A stretch of 64,000 nt of DNA from assembly GCA_002706685.1 (NCBI GenBank), contig PALV01000003.1, positions 113,016 through 177,015 on the forward strand. The letters are read 5' to 3'. The translations under genes and the position numbers were made by a program. A model generated the notes under the pieces. That model was not told the DNA's origin, searched no databases, and saw only the letters and a program-made list of their open reading frames with translations. The stretch is from Gammaproteobacteria bacterium. Lineage in GTDB: Bacteria; Pseudomonadota; Gammaproteobacteria; Pseudomonadales; Pseudohongiellaceae. Numbering within the stretch: position 1 is the stretch's first letter; each line of letters starts with the position of its first letter. Positions 9,101 to 17,788 of this stretch are shown here, in pieces.

Positions 9101-9847
9101 TCAGACCACGGTCAGCAAAATCGGTCTGCCCTTTGTGATCACCATGGTGTGCTCAAACTGCGCGGAAAGATTGCCCGGGCTGCCTACCAGCGTCCAACCG
9201 TCGTCAGCTTCCTCAACATGCCGGCTTTTTGTCGACAGGAAGGGCTCAATGGTAATCACCAGGCCCTCGTGCAACATGCGACGGTCGGCCGGATTGTAAT
9301 AGCCGGGAATCTCCCCTGGCTCTTCATGCAAAGCACGACCGACGCCGTGGCTGCAAAGATTGCGGATGATCCTGAAGCCTTTCTGTTTGGCCACTTTTTC
9401 GATCGCCCGGCCAATGCCGTTCAGAGGACTGCCCGCTCTTGCACTGCGGCAGGCTTCATTCAGAGCCACTTGAGTGGAATGCAGCAGGCGGTCTTTGAGC
9501 GCATCAGAGGGTGGCACCACAAAGCTGCCACCGGTATCTGCGAAATAGCCGTCTTTTTCGGCAGAGACGTCGATATTAACAACGTCACCCGGCTGAATGA
9601 CTCGGCTGCCCGGAATGCCATGAGCTGCCTCTTCATTGATGCTGATACACGTGTACCCCGGAAAGCCGTAGGTCAGTCTGGGTGCCGACTGCGCCCCTTC
9701 ACTTTCCAGCAATGCCTTGCCAATCATATCCAGCTCGGCAGTGGTCATTCCCGGTTCTGTGCGACGCTTCATTTCCTGCAGTGTCCAGGCAACGATGCGC
9801 CCGATGCGCTGAAGCGCTTTTAGATCCTGTTCGGTTTCAATGGTCAT
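9101..9847 (-). CDS. map: Type I methionine aminopeptidase
   Basis: A 248-aa cytosolic metalloprotease that removes the initiator methionine from nascent proteins. The five metal ligands are visible: two Asp in NIDVSAEKDGYFADTGGSF, His in CSHGVGRALHEEP, Glu in ITIEPF and Glu in QFEHTMVITKG. Length is typical for type Ia without a zinc-finger extension. A GAGGG ribosome-binding site precedes the ATG. It is not next to rpsB, so it may be a second copy rather than the main housekeeping gene, which is inference. Confidence 0.95.
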   Translation of the reverse strand: MTIETEQDLKALQRIGRIVAWTLQEMKRRTEPGMTTAELDMIGKALLESEGAQSAPRLTYGFPGYTCISINEEAAHGIPGSRVIQPGDVVNIDVSAEKDGYFADTGGSFVVPPSDALKDRLLHSTQVALNEACRSARAGSPLNGIGRAIEKVAKQKGFRIIRNLCSHGVGRALHEEPGEIPGYYNPADRRMLHEGLVITIEPFLSTKSRHVEEADDGWTLVGSPGNLSAQFEHTMVITKGRPILLTVV

Positions 9848-9886
9848 AACAATGCCCTCAGTGAGGCTGTTATACCCCGGTGGATA

Positions 9887-10702
9887 TCAAACCGCAATCG
9901 GCCAGACTGGTTGCGGGCCTTCCGGGTCGCTGTCATCAGGCTGGGCGTTAGTTTGCAGGTAGTCCAGGATGGCTGCTTTCAAGGCCTGACCACCTTCGAG
10001 GCCCTGGTTGCCAAACAGGCGATTGAACTCCAGAACGTAAGGATGGTCACCTACCAACGCTATATCGAAACCGGCGTGGTTGACGCCCAGCTGCCGCGCC
10101 AGCCGTAACGCCAGATCAGTCGCTGCCGCCGGCACCGGGCTGTGGTCTATGCGGCCACCCTGCGCCACATTATTGTAGAACCCTCGATCCGACTGGGTTC
10201 GCCAGTACGCAGTAATGACCCTGTCACCCACAATTACGACACGAACATCACGGTCTATGGGCAGATACTCCTGTACATAAAGTACCGGTGTTTTTTCGCA
10301 GTATTGTTGCCAGTCCTGACGGCAGTTGATCAGCCAGACACCTTCGCCCATGCTGGCCTTGGGCAGCTTGGCAACAAACGGCAGTGGCATAAGATCCCAG
10401 AGCCGTTCGCGCGACTCGGCACAGTTATTCTCTATGACCGTCCATGGCGTGTGCGCCGGCGCAATCAGCTCAAACGCCCGCGTCATCTCCACCTTGTCGT
10501 GACCTATGCGATAACTGGCCTCGCTGGGAAATACCCGGCAGTTCAGGCCATAAACCAAAGCGTTAAGTTGCCAGTATTCGGGATACAACACCCAGTCAGC
10601 GCGGCTCAGCAGTTCCTTGTGCTGAAAAATATCCTGGGGTTTAAGAACGGTTGTATTGGGAAAGCCGAGAGTTCGGAAGACGTCGAATGACACCAGATTC
10701 AT
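9887..10702 (-). CDS. RimK-like ATP-grasp protein
   Basis: A 271-aa ATP-grasp protein. Visible features are LPFVAKLPKASMGEGVWLI (the nucleotide-binding lysine and flexible loop), VQEYLPIDRDVRVVIVGDRV, and HAGFDIALVGDHPYVLEFN, whose final E and N correspond to the metal-binding residues of the fold. Such enzymes ligate a carboxylate to an amine or thiol using ATP; the substrate cannot be told here. The start ATG at 10702 is preferred over GTG at 10714, but neither has a clear ribosome-binding site. It lies between map and a membrane protein of unknown function. Confidence 0.8.
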   Translation of the reverse strand: MNLVSFDVFRTLGFPNTTVLKPQDIFQHKELLSRADWVLYPEYWQLNALVYGLNCRVFPSEASYRIGHDKVEMTRAFELIAPAHTPWTVIENNCAESRERLWDLMPLPFVAKLPKASMGEGVWLINCRQDWQQYCEKTPVLYVQEYLPIDRDVRVVIVGDRVITAYWRTQSDRGFYNNVAQGGRIDHSPVPAAATDLALRLARQLGVNHAGFDIALVGDHPYVLEFNRLFGNQGLEGGQALKAAILDYLQTNAQPDDSDPEGPQPVWPIAV

Positions 10703-10735
10703 GTTTGCGCGCACGCAGAGGGAAAAGCGCGCATT

Positions 10736-11356
10736 CTATTGAGAATTTTGAATCTGGCAAGTAGTTTTGTGTGTGAGTGAGCTGGTCAGTGAGGACAGCA
10801 GAATCAGGGTGTAGGCCGTCACCTCAATAAGTTCTTCATAGAACGCCGGATGTTCGACGCCCTGATAGCCTTCAAAGAAGGCCGCCAGATACAAAAGCAG
10901 TCCGGACGCGACCAGCATCATACCCGCCGGCGTGACCGCGAACTGCAAGGCCTCCTTAAGGTAATGCCTGAAATCAACATAGAGCGCATAGGTGAGTAGT
11001 GCGCAGAAAGCCATTGCCAGCAGAATATTGCGGCCTGTGCCCGAGGTGAGTGCGATAACAGCTTGCGGCAGGTCGAAATCTTCAACATCGAGCTCACGCA
11101 CAATAAAGCTGTAGCACAAAAGCGCGCATGACAGCATCAGCAGCGTGTTGTATCGACCGTTGCGCGATAGCGTGACGATAAAGGCAATACAGGCTGCTGA
11201 AAGCAAGATCACCTGAGTCGTCTCAAGCAGTCCGTATTCAGCATAGATCCGGGTTTGCCCATTGCTCAGGGCTAGAAGAGCCCAGGCAGCGTAAGCTGCC
11301 CAGGCAATCGCAAAGGTGATGTAAAGGGTCAGTAGTGGTCCAGCTGGTTTCGCCAT
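10736..11356 (-). CDS. Integral membrane protein, unknown function
   Basis: A 206-aa protein with about six hydrophobic segments (near residues 10-30, 45-62, 70-87, 107-125, 138-155, 170-190) and short polar loops. No family was recognised. GGGAG lies 5 bp before the ATG at 11356. The stop is 33 bp upstream of the ATP-grasp gene on the same strand, so the two may form a unit; whether the membrane protein supplies or receives the ligase product is unknown. Confidence 0.7.
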   Translation of the reverse strand: MAKPAGPLLTLYITFAIAWAAYAAWALLALSNGQTRIYAEYGLLETTQVILLSAACIAFIVTLSRNGRYNTLLMLSCALLCYSFIVRELDVEDFDLPQAVIALTSGTGRNILLAMAFCALLTYALYVDFRHYLKEALQFAVTPAGMMLVASGLLLYLAAFFEGYQGVEHPAFYEELIEVTAYTLILLSSLTSSLTHKTTCQIQNSQ

Positions 11357-11409
11357 CCGTCTCCCTGAGTCTGGCGGACGTTAGTTTTTACGTGAACCGC
11401 AGCGCTGCT

Positions 11410-12489
11410 TCAGGCGCTGCAGGTTCCCCCAAACTCATCACCGCCACCACAGTAAGTGTGATGCTGCAGCTGCAGGTGCAATCCATCTGGGTCAGAGAAA
11501 TACACTTCCGGGGTACCATCCGGCTCTGCACCTCCACGCTCTGGCATACGCATGGTTACCCAATGCTGCAGTGGGCCAGGCTCGCCGTCGCCGCGCGTCG
11601 ACAGGCCATACTCGGTCAGCCTTTCCAGCACCGAGGCTACTGTGAAGTTTTCGATATTTAAACTGACATGATCGATGCGCCCGGTCTGTGCCGGTACACC
11701 GTCCTGCATGCCGCCCACAAACATCAGGAACTGCGTGCCATTGCCAAGTCCCAGAGTCGGGAACTGCGCCTGGAATGCCTGATTCTCCAGTCCGAACAAC
11801 CTTCTATAGAACTCGTTGCTCAATTGATAGTTGGCGACAAAGGTTGTCAAATGGTTGATCTCTCGCAGTTCGATCAGGCCCTCAGTGGGCGCAGGTTCTG
11901 GTGTACAGCTTTCGTCACCGGCACCGCAGTCATCCGGGCTGGAAAGTTTAATTGGTACACCATCGCGGTCTGCCACAAAAAGTTCGTGATTGTCCGCCAG
12001 CATGGTATCACTTTCACCCGGCAGTCGGCGCAGCCAGGTCATATTGGCTCGCTGCATTGCAGAGGTGCGACTGTCGTAGAAACTGTCTACGGTACGATTG
12101 ATGCCATGCTCAGAAAGCAGACTCTGCAACTGATAACGGGTGTAGCCGGGAACTCGCAGACCAAAGTTACTGATATTGGGCTGCTCACCCTCGCGGACCT
12201 GAGCCAGCGTGAAATACTGCCCGTCATTGCCTACGCCCAGCGAGACTGTGTCGCCGATGCGGGTAAGGACAGGACAGCCAAACAGCCCCTGGTAGAATTC
12301 TACAGATCGGTCCAGGTCGCTGACCCGGAGCTCAAAACTGTGCAGACCCGTTGTAGGTATGGGTTGCGCAGCCGCCTGTTGCGCCATTGCGCGCATTGCC
12401 AGAGGCATGGCTGGTAATGCCAGCAGCAGGCTGCGCCTGGACATGGCCGGCAGTTTCAGGTCCTTGGCTTTGTCTGTGTGTGATGCCAT
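11410..12489 (-). CDS. Tat-exported two-domain VOC (glyoxalase/dioxygenase-fold) protein
   Basis: A 359-aa protein starting with a Tat-type signal (MSRRSLLLALPAMPLAM near residues 16-32, then an Ala-rich cleavage region). Two vicinal-oxygen-chelate domains follow: one beginning TTGLHSFELRVSDLDRSVEF and one beginning LREINHLTTFVANYQLSNEF. Tat export suggests a folded or metal-loaded periplasmic enzyme. The start at 12489 was chosen because GGAG lies 9 bp upstream; a longer form to 12507 lacks a site. The substrate is unknown. Confidence 0.82.
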   Translation of the reverse strand: MASHTDKAKDLKLPAMSRRSLLLALPAMPLAMRAMAQQAAAQPIPTTGLHSFELRVSDLDRSVEFYQGLFGCPVLTRIGDTVSLGVGNDGQYFTLAQVREGEQPNISNFGLRVPGYTRYQLQSLLSEHGINRTVDSFYDSRTSAMQRANMTWLRRLPGESDTMLADNHELFVADRDGVPIKLSSPDDCGAGDESCTPEPAPTEGLIELREINHLTTFVANYQLSNEFYRRLFGLENQAFQAQFPTLGLGNGTQFLMFVGGMQDGVPAQTGRIDHVSLNIENFTVASVLERLTEYGLSTRGDGEPGPLQHWVTMRMPERGGAEPDGTPEVYFSDPDGLHLQLQHHTYCGGGDEFGGTCSA

Positions 12490-12540
12490 TTTAGGTCTCT
12501 CCATCATCAGTGTGATGGTTTGAGGATAATCCGCACGAGG

Positions 12541-13527
12541 TCAAGAGTCCAGCGGACCGGCGCCGCTGCCAGTTGCCGGGTACAACTTATGCGGCACCCA
12601 CCAGACAAAAAAAGCCAGACCAACCAGCTCTATCAGGGACTGAAAAACAACCACCACAGCTGTCAGCTCATACGACTCTGGTAGCGCCAAAGCCAGCGGC
12701 AGCACAACAAAGGAATTACGACTGCCCAGACTGAAGGCCAGCACCCGTCCCTGCCCTGAAGGCAACCTGAACCAGTGACTGATCAGCCTGGAGAGCAGCG
12801 CGGCCGCCAACAGAAACAGTACAAAAACCAGCGCCAGCTGCGCCAGAATCGGCCAGGCTGCAAAGACTGTTCTCACCTGTGCTGCGGCGATACAGAAAAC
12901 AACCAGTGCCAGAAGTGGTACCGGCAACCATGCCAGGTGACTCAGAAGCACAGCGCGTTCGTCACGCCGGCTGCACCAGTGCTCAGTAAGCATGGCAAGA
13001 ACCAGTGGCAGGACTATCAGCCCGAGAAACGCTGTCACCAGCTCCTGACGCAGGACATTACCAGCAATGTCATTGTCCAGAAATAACCACAGGTACACTG
13101 GCAGCAACAACAACTGCAGCAGCAGACTAAGCGGTGTAAAAGCGATGGCGTGCCGTGTGTCTCCTCTACCTAGGTGCGTAAATGTCACGAACCAGTCCGT
13201 ACACGGTACCAGCAGCACCAGTGCAATGCCCAGCTGTACCTCCGGTTGCTCTGGTGCCAGGCGCATAAGCAGCCATACCACCATGGGCAGCAGGATAAAG
13301 TTGCCAATAACCGCAGCTGTCAGAAAACGGCTATCCGAGAAAGCCTGGTGTAAGGTGGTGAGCGGGACCTGTGTGAAGGTTGTATAAATCAGCACCGCCA
13401 ACAGGGGCCACAACAATGCCGGCAGCATTGATTCCAGTACGGGAAAATTCAGCCCTGTCAGCAGCCCGATGCTGATAGCTGACAAGTATAAATAGACCTG
13501 GTACTTCTCAAGCGTTTCGCGTTTCAA
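12541..13527 (-). CDS. BASS-superfamily transporter, ACR3-like arsenic resistance type
   Basis: A 328-aa transporter with about ten membrane helices. The segment VPCTDWFVTFTHLGRGD matches the conserved PCTDW region of proteins annotated as arsenic resistance/ACR3-like in the bile-acid:sodium symporter superfamily. A true arsenite role is not established: no arsR, arsC or arsenic operon is nearby. Its ATG overlaps the stop codon of the cytochrome b561 gene below by 4 bp, so the two are translationally coupled. Confidence 0.8.
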   Translation of the reverse strand: MKRETLEKYQVYLYLSAISIGLLTGLNFPVLESMLPALLWPLLAVLIYTTFTQVPLTTLHQAFSDSRFLTAAVIGNFILLPMVVWLLMRLAPEQPEVQLGIALVLLVPCTDWFVTFTHLGRGDTRHAIAFTPLSLLLQLLLLPVYLWLFLDNDIAGNVLRQELVTAFLGLIVLPLVLAMLTEHWCSRRDERAVLLSHLAWLPVPLLALVVFCIAAAQVRTVFAAWPILAQLALVFVLFLLAAALLSRLISHWFRLPSGQGRVLAFSLGSRNSFVVLPLALALPESYELTAVVVVFQSLIELVGLAFFVWWVPHKLYPATGSGAGPLDS

Positions 13528-14063
13528 AGCATTCGCCTGAATATGCCATCGCCACGTAGCATATGTCGCAGGGCCGCCGCTATGTGCCCCGCCAGCAACA
13601 CGGCCAACATCAGCGCGAAAACACCGTGAATAGCAAAAAGCCGTTCTGCCAGCGCTGTGTCCTCGGGCACTCCCGGCATGGCGGGCAGATAGAAATCACC
13701 CACAATGATCAGCGCCGGGTAGGCAGTAACACCAGCCCATCCCAGCAGTGGGGTGATGATCAGCAACAAATAAAGGCAGTGATGCAGGCTTTTGGCTGCT
13801 ATCTGCAAAGACCGCGGCAAGGTCGATGGGTACGGCGGGGCACCAACACGTATTTTCAGGCCAATACGAACCAGCATCAATAACAGGACGGTAAAGCCCA
13901 GAGCCTTGTGTGAGCTGTACAGAGTGTCGGTCAGTGAGCCCCAGATATTCGCTTCCGCCCGGGAGGCCATCCACAAACCGACTGGCAGCAGAGTCAGCAC
14001 CATGACTGCCATCAACCAGTGCAGCACGCGCCATCCGATCGGATATTTTTGAACCTGGGACAT
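13524..14063 (-). CDS. Cytochrome b561-family membrane protein
   Basis: A 179-aa four-helix membrane protein of the CybB family. It starts YPIGWRVLHWLMAVMVLTLL, with the first haem-ligand His in helix 1, then SHKALGFTVLLLMLVRIGLK, a His-containing helix 3 (LHHCLYLLLIITPLLGW) and helix 4 (AIHGVFALMLAVLLAGHIAAAL). These histidines fit the two b-haem sites that link quinone oxidation to a partner acceptor. GGAG at 7 bp supports the start at 14063; the longer frame to 14267 would run into the dehalogenase gene. Confidence 0.88.
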   Translation of the reverse strand: MSQVQKYPIGWRVLHWLMAVMVLTLLPVGLWMASRAEANIWGSLTDTLYSSHKALGFTVLLLMLVRIGLKIRVGAPPYPSTLPRSLQIAAKSLHHCLYLLLIITPLLGWAGVTAYPALIIVGDFYLPAMPGVPEDTALAERLFAIHGVFALMLAVLLAGHIAAALRHMLRGDGIFRRML

Positions 14064-14103
14064 GTACGTCTCCTGCTTCGCGGTGAACTTGCCGGGCACT
14101 CGC

Positions 14104-15078
14104 CTATCGCCGGGGTTCGGAGGCGATTCGCTGCAGCAGTATCTGGCAGATTTTCTCACCATGAGTATTCTGGGGAAAGTGGCCGGCATCCGGCAAAGGA
14201 TCAAAACTTGCGCCCAACTGGCTTGCCCACTCGCGTCCCCATGTTTCTGTGAATACGTCATCCGCACAGCCCCAGATGAAATACACCGGCTTCTGCCAGT
14301 TCAACAGCAACCGATAATGCAACGCCTGCGCAGCGGCATTGCCGCTTTGGTAGTCCAGTGCCGGAATCGAAAGCGGGAACCGACGGTAGCCGTTAAAAGC
14401 CTCATCGGGCAACCCCCGATAGGGCGCGGAGAATCCTCGATACATTCTCTGGGCGCCTTCTTCAAGCGGCGGTGTTTTGCCATTGACCAGCGCAGGTATA
14501 ACAATGTCACGTGGCGCCAGCCCACTGCTTAGCAACAACAGCAGCGCGACATCGGGACAGGGTCGATCGAACAGTCCACCTGAGCGCCAGTGGTTGAACC
14601 ACTTTCGGATACCGTCTGAATAGTGAAACTCAGGATGGTGCAGCCAGGTATTCATGATCAACAGCCTGTCAAAGCGCTCGGGCATCATTGCCGCCTGCGC
14701 CAGACCAGTCGGGCCACCCCAGTCCTGACACACCAGAGTGATGCGCTGCAGATCAAGCTCGGTAATCAGACTGGTGAGGACTTCGGTATGCCTGGCAATG
14801 GTATACCAGTGAGGGTCGACGGGTTTGTCGGAGCGCCCGAATCCCAGATGGTCAGGTGCTATGCAGCGGTATCCAGCAGCCACCAGTAATGGAATCATGT
14901 CTCGGTACAGGTAAGACCAGGTCGGCATGCCATGCATCAACAGCATTACCGGGCCATCGCGCGGGCCTTCGTCAATATAGTGCTGCCGGAGATCCTGCCA
15001 CTGGTGGTAGTGCGGCTCAAACGGAAAATCGTTCAAGTCGGCAAAGTTGGCATCGGGTGTTCGGATAAACTCTGTCAT
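14104..15078 (-). CDS. Haloalkane dehalogenase-like alpha/beta hydrolase
   Basis: A 324-aa alpha/beta hydrolase most like subfamily-I haloalkane dehalogenases (DhlA type), which hydrolyse carbon-halogen bonds. The nucleophile is D119 in VCQDWGG, with W120 as a halide-stabilising residue. The oxyanion region is HGMPTWSYLYRDM, and the catalytic His is H300 in DAGHFPQ. The N-terminus FIRTPDANFADLNDFPFEP matches the DhlA start. The cap domain (about 150-225) keeps several tryptophans. The natural substrate is not known; many marine members act on brominated compounds. Confidence 0.88.
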   Translation of the reverse strand: MTEFIRTPDANFADLNDFPFEPHYHQWQDLRQHYIDEGPRDGPVMLLMHGMPTWSYLYRDMIPLLVAAGYRCIAPDHLGFGRSDKPVDPHWYTIARHTEVLTSLITELDLQRITLVCQDWGGPTGLAQAAMMPERFDRLLIMNTWLHHPEFHYSDGIRKWFNHWRSGGLFDRPCPDVALLLLLSSGLAPRDIVIPALVNGKTPPLEEGAQRMYRGFSAPYRGLPDEAFNGYRRFPLSIPALDYQSGNAAAQALHYRLLLNWQKPVYFIWGCADDVFTETWGREWASQLGASFDPLPDAGHFPQNTHGEKICQILLQRIASEPRR

Positions 15079-15102
15079 ACCCGCTTTATCTCCACTCGTT
15101 TA

Positions 15103-15957
15103 TCAAGTCGTGACAGTATCAGCCTCCTGCAGATTCTGCACGATTTCCCATGCCTGTACCACGGCCTTGCGGCTCTCTCCCCAACGATACCCGCCAAGGG
15201 CACCACTCTGCTGAATGACCCGGTGGCAGGGAATCAACAGGGCAACCGGATTGGCACCAATTGCGCTGCCGACCGATCTGGCTGATTTTGGCGCCCCTAT
15301 TGACGCAGCTAACTGTCCGTAGCTGGCCAGTTCACCGTACGAAATGTTCAGCAAAGCGCGCCAGACTGCGAGCTGAAAATTGGTGCCACTGACGTGCAGG
15401 GAAAGCGGGAGGTTGCTGGGCGCCGGCGCTTGCCGAAAAAAGCTTTCAATCACATGTTGTGTCGCGGTCACATCCTCAATGATGGCACTCTTTGGCCAAT
15501 CCTTTTGCAGACGTGACAACAGCTGCGACTCTGGTTCATGGTCGACAAATGCCATTCGGCACACACCACGCGGGGTAGCCGCAACAAACAGCTGTCCAAG
15601 TGGACTGTCGTGCACACCATAACGGATACACAGCTGCTCTCCGCCGCTTCTGAACTCTCCCGGCGTCACCGCCTCCAGTTGCACAAAATGATCGTGCAGG
15701 CGGGAACTGCCACTCAGCCCCAGATCAAGCGACACATCCAGCAGAGAGCGTCGCTGTCTCAGCAAGTACTTGCCACGCTCCAGCGTCACTGTCTGCAAAA
15801 AACGTTTTGGTGAAATGCCTGCCAGTCGACTGAACTGACGCTGAAAATGATAGGGACTCAGGTTCACGTGTGCTGCCACAGTTTCCAGGCTCGGCTGGTC
15901 TGTCGCATGCTCTACAATATAGGTCATGGCACGTGCTATTCGGTCATAATCGGACAT
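15103..15957 (-). CDS. AraC regulator fused to methylated-DNA-protein methyltransferase (Ada-like)
   Basis: A 284-aa fusion. An AraC-type double helix-turn-helix occupies about residues 5-100 (VAAHVNLSPYHFQRQFSRLA). An O6-alkylguanine-DNA methyltransferase occupies about 115-275, with the active cysteine in LLIPCHRVIQQSGALGGYRWG. It lacks the N-terminal zinc/methylphosphotriester domain of E. coli Ada, so its inducing signal must differ if it regulates at all. It repairs alkylated guanine by self-inactivating transfer. AlkB is encoded about 25 kb away in this window. Confidence 0.92.
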   Translation of the reverse strand: MSDYDRIARAMTYIVEHATDQPSLETVAAHVNLSPYHFQRQFSRLAGISPKRFLQTVTLERGKYLLRQRRSLLDVSLDLGLSGSSRLHDHFVQLEAVTPGEFRSGGEQLCIRYGVHDSPLGQLFVAATPRGVCRMAFVDHEPESQLLSRLQKDWPKSAIIEDVTATQHVIESFFRQAPAPSNLPLSLHVSGTNFQLAVWRALLNISYGELASYGQLAASIGAPKSARSVGSAIGANPVALLIPCHRVIQQSGALGGYRWGESRKAVVQAWEIVQNLQEADTVTT

Positions 15958-15984
15958 GATGCTGCCTCAGTGTACTTTACAGCA

Positions 15985-16614
15985 TCATCGTAAATTCATT
16001 GCCTCGCCAGACCGACCCGAATCTTGCTGTCTTGTTATACACCACCAGGCAGATGCCAACAGCAAGCCAAAGACTGTCCATTCTGCCAGACGCTGCAGCA
16101 GACCACGCCACTCATAAAGCCCAGGGTCAGCCATCATGCCAAACAGTGTCAACCAGACCATGGCGGCGGCCACCCAGACAACACGCATGAATTTTGATAT
16201 ACGTGGGGTAAAAGCCAAAAGCACCAAGGCCACGCTGGTTGTCAGGTATGTCACTATGGCAAGCGCGTTGTGAATCATCTGACTGACACTGCCTTCGGCC
16301 GGGCAACCGATGTCGCAGGGCGCAAGCGCCGATCCAAGGTAAGCAATCGGCTCTGATAACAGCAGCCAGTACCCCAGGCGGCTGACGCCCTGCACAGGGA
16401 CCACCGGAGCGGCGGCAACAAGCAGTGCCGCCGACAGGACGGCAAAAGGCACAAAACCAAACCAGCCAATCAACGACGCATACGGGGTGCCGGCCGCGTT
16501 GAGTTCGCTGATGTATTGTCCAAGGTGAGAGTACCCCGGTTTAAGGAGGGCGCCACCAAACAGCATGATAAGGTAACTTGCAACCACCGCCACGATCAGC
16601 CAGCGCTTATTCAT
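15985..16614 (-). CDS. DUF998 family membrane protein
   Basis: A 209-aa protein with six hydrophobic segments. The start (LKPGYSHLGQYISELNAAGTPYA) matches the DUF998 family, whose function is unknown. A paired-cysteine loop (CDIGCP) sits between helices 3 and 4, as in other members. AAAGGAT lies 5-6 bp before the ATG. It is 27 bp upstream of the AraC-Ogt gene on the same strand. Confidence 0.8.
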   Translation of the reverse strand: MNKRWLIVAVVASYLIMLFGGALLKPGYSHLGQYISELNAAGTPYASLIGWFGFVPFAVLSAALLVAAAPVVPVQGVSRLGYWLLLSEPIAYLGSALAPCDIGCPAEGSVSQMIHNALAIVTYLTTSVALVLLAFTPRISKFMRVVWVAAAMVWLTLFGMMADPGLYEWRGLLQRLAEWTVFGLLLASAWWCITRQQDSGRSGEAMNLR

Positions 16615-16676
16615 ATTCTATCCTTTTAACAATCAGTCCAACTTGATTTTGTGTGGCTGACAAGGGCTTAACCACT

Positions 16677-17324
16677 CTAGTTCTGGAACGCTTCATCGCC
16701 ATAGTCCGGGCACGACTGAACAGTCGTCGGATCGAGGGCCTGACGGCGACTGTCAGCGACCCAGCATTCGTCAAAGATGGAACAGTAACAGTAGGAGATG
16801 GAATTCTCAGGGTTTGCAATCATGGCCTGAAACTGCCGCGCGAGATTCTGATCCGTCACAGTTATAAGGTCTCGTCGCACGCCCGGACTCAGCACGCGAT
16901 CACTCAGGGTGCTTCTGCCGACCTGCTCATTCAGTTCTCCACCCAACTGCGTCACTACCTGCTCCCAGTCACGCATTGCCTGTCCATCCAGAACAACACG
17001 CACCGAGCGCACCAATGCCGGCCCGACCCCGGAGTTGGTCACCGACAGCATGAAGCCAGCTCTATCGCCGGTATCGTAGTCTTCAACAGACAGCTGCACG
17101 AAAGGCCATACCGCGGCTGCTGTCTGCTGGCGGACTGCCTGCGACTCCGTCAATGCCGCATAAAGCGCCAGGACTGCGATAAAAACGCCTACAACAGATA
17201 ACACTGTCTGCCAGAATGACAGGCGAACCAGGCGCTGCTCCGTTCCGCTGAGACCTGAATCAGGGTCTGGCGAAGGTGTATCAGCAGCGTGCGGAGCCTT
17301 GTCGTCTTCATCTTGAGGGTTCAC
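16677..17324 (-). CDS. Single-pass membrane protein, unknown function
   Basis: A 215-aa protein with an acidic, proline-rich cytoplasmic N-terminus (1-30), one transmembrane helix at about 38-58 (TVLSVVGVFIAVLALYAALT), and a globular domain beginning PFVQLSVEDYDTGDRAGFML. The last part is cysteine-rich (YCYCSIFDECW and a later Cys). The VTNSGVGPALV segment resembles beta-sandwich domains seen in other hypothetical membrane proteins. The start is GTG. The function is not known. Confidence 0.65.
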   Translation of the reverse strand: MNPQDEDDKAPHAADTPSPDPDSGLSGTEQRLVRLSFWQTVLSVVGVFIAVLALYAALTESQAVRQQTAAAVWPFVQLSVEDYDTGDRAGFMLSVTNSGVGPALVRSVRVVLDGQAMRDWEQVVTQLGGELNEQVGRSTLSDRVLSPGVRRDLITVTDQNLARQFQAMIANPENSISYCYCSIFDECWVADSRRQALDPTTVQSCPDYGDEAFQN

Positions 17325-17368
17325 GTTCAGGTCACTTCCCTTTCCATGTTCTCATTCTGCCGGCTTGA

Positions 17369-17683
17369 TCAACCTGCTGGCTGAAACCAGAACTCCACTT
17401 CATCCGTTTCCACATTAAATGTTGCTGAATGTTCGGCATGAGCAGGCACGTGATACCAATCGCCGGGGCCAAAGCGTTCGCTTGTTCCATTCATGCTCAG
17501 GATCAGCTCACCCCGCGTGATGACACCATAATTGTCCGTGTCGTGGGTATGCGGCGGGATGGTGGTACCAGCCGGGTAGGATGCAAACAGCACATCAGCA
17601 CCGTCTGCTTTGAGTTTGTAGGCGTCAAATCTGCCATCGTACAACGGCAGCTGTTTGACTCGGTTGGGGTATTTCCCTGACAT
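17369..17683 (-). CDS. Cupin-domain protein
   Basis: A 104-aa single-domain cupin. The metal-binding His pattern is PPHTHDTDNYGVITRGEL followed by GDWYHVPAHAEHSATF, giving the usual His/His/Glu-like and His ligands. Substrate and role are unknown. A GTG start at 17701 is also open, but neither start has a strong ribosome-binding site. Confidence 0.78.
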   Translation of the reverse strand: MSGKYPNRVKQLPLYDGRFDAYKLKADGADVLFASYPAGTTIPPHTHDTDNYGVITRGELILSMNGTSERFGPGDWYHVPAHAEHSATFNVETDEVEFWFQPAG

Positions 17684-17788
17684 GGCGGCGGCCCCGGTCA
17701 CAGATTCAGCATCGAGCTTACACCGAATTTAACTCATAGTTAACCAGATCAATCCCTGTACTGCATTCTCAAAGTCTCGGACTGATTC

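Noticed and set aside
12541..13527. Assigning a firm arsenite-efflux role to the BASS transporter
   Set aside because: No arsenic genes nearby; only the family resemblance supports it.
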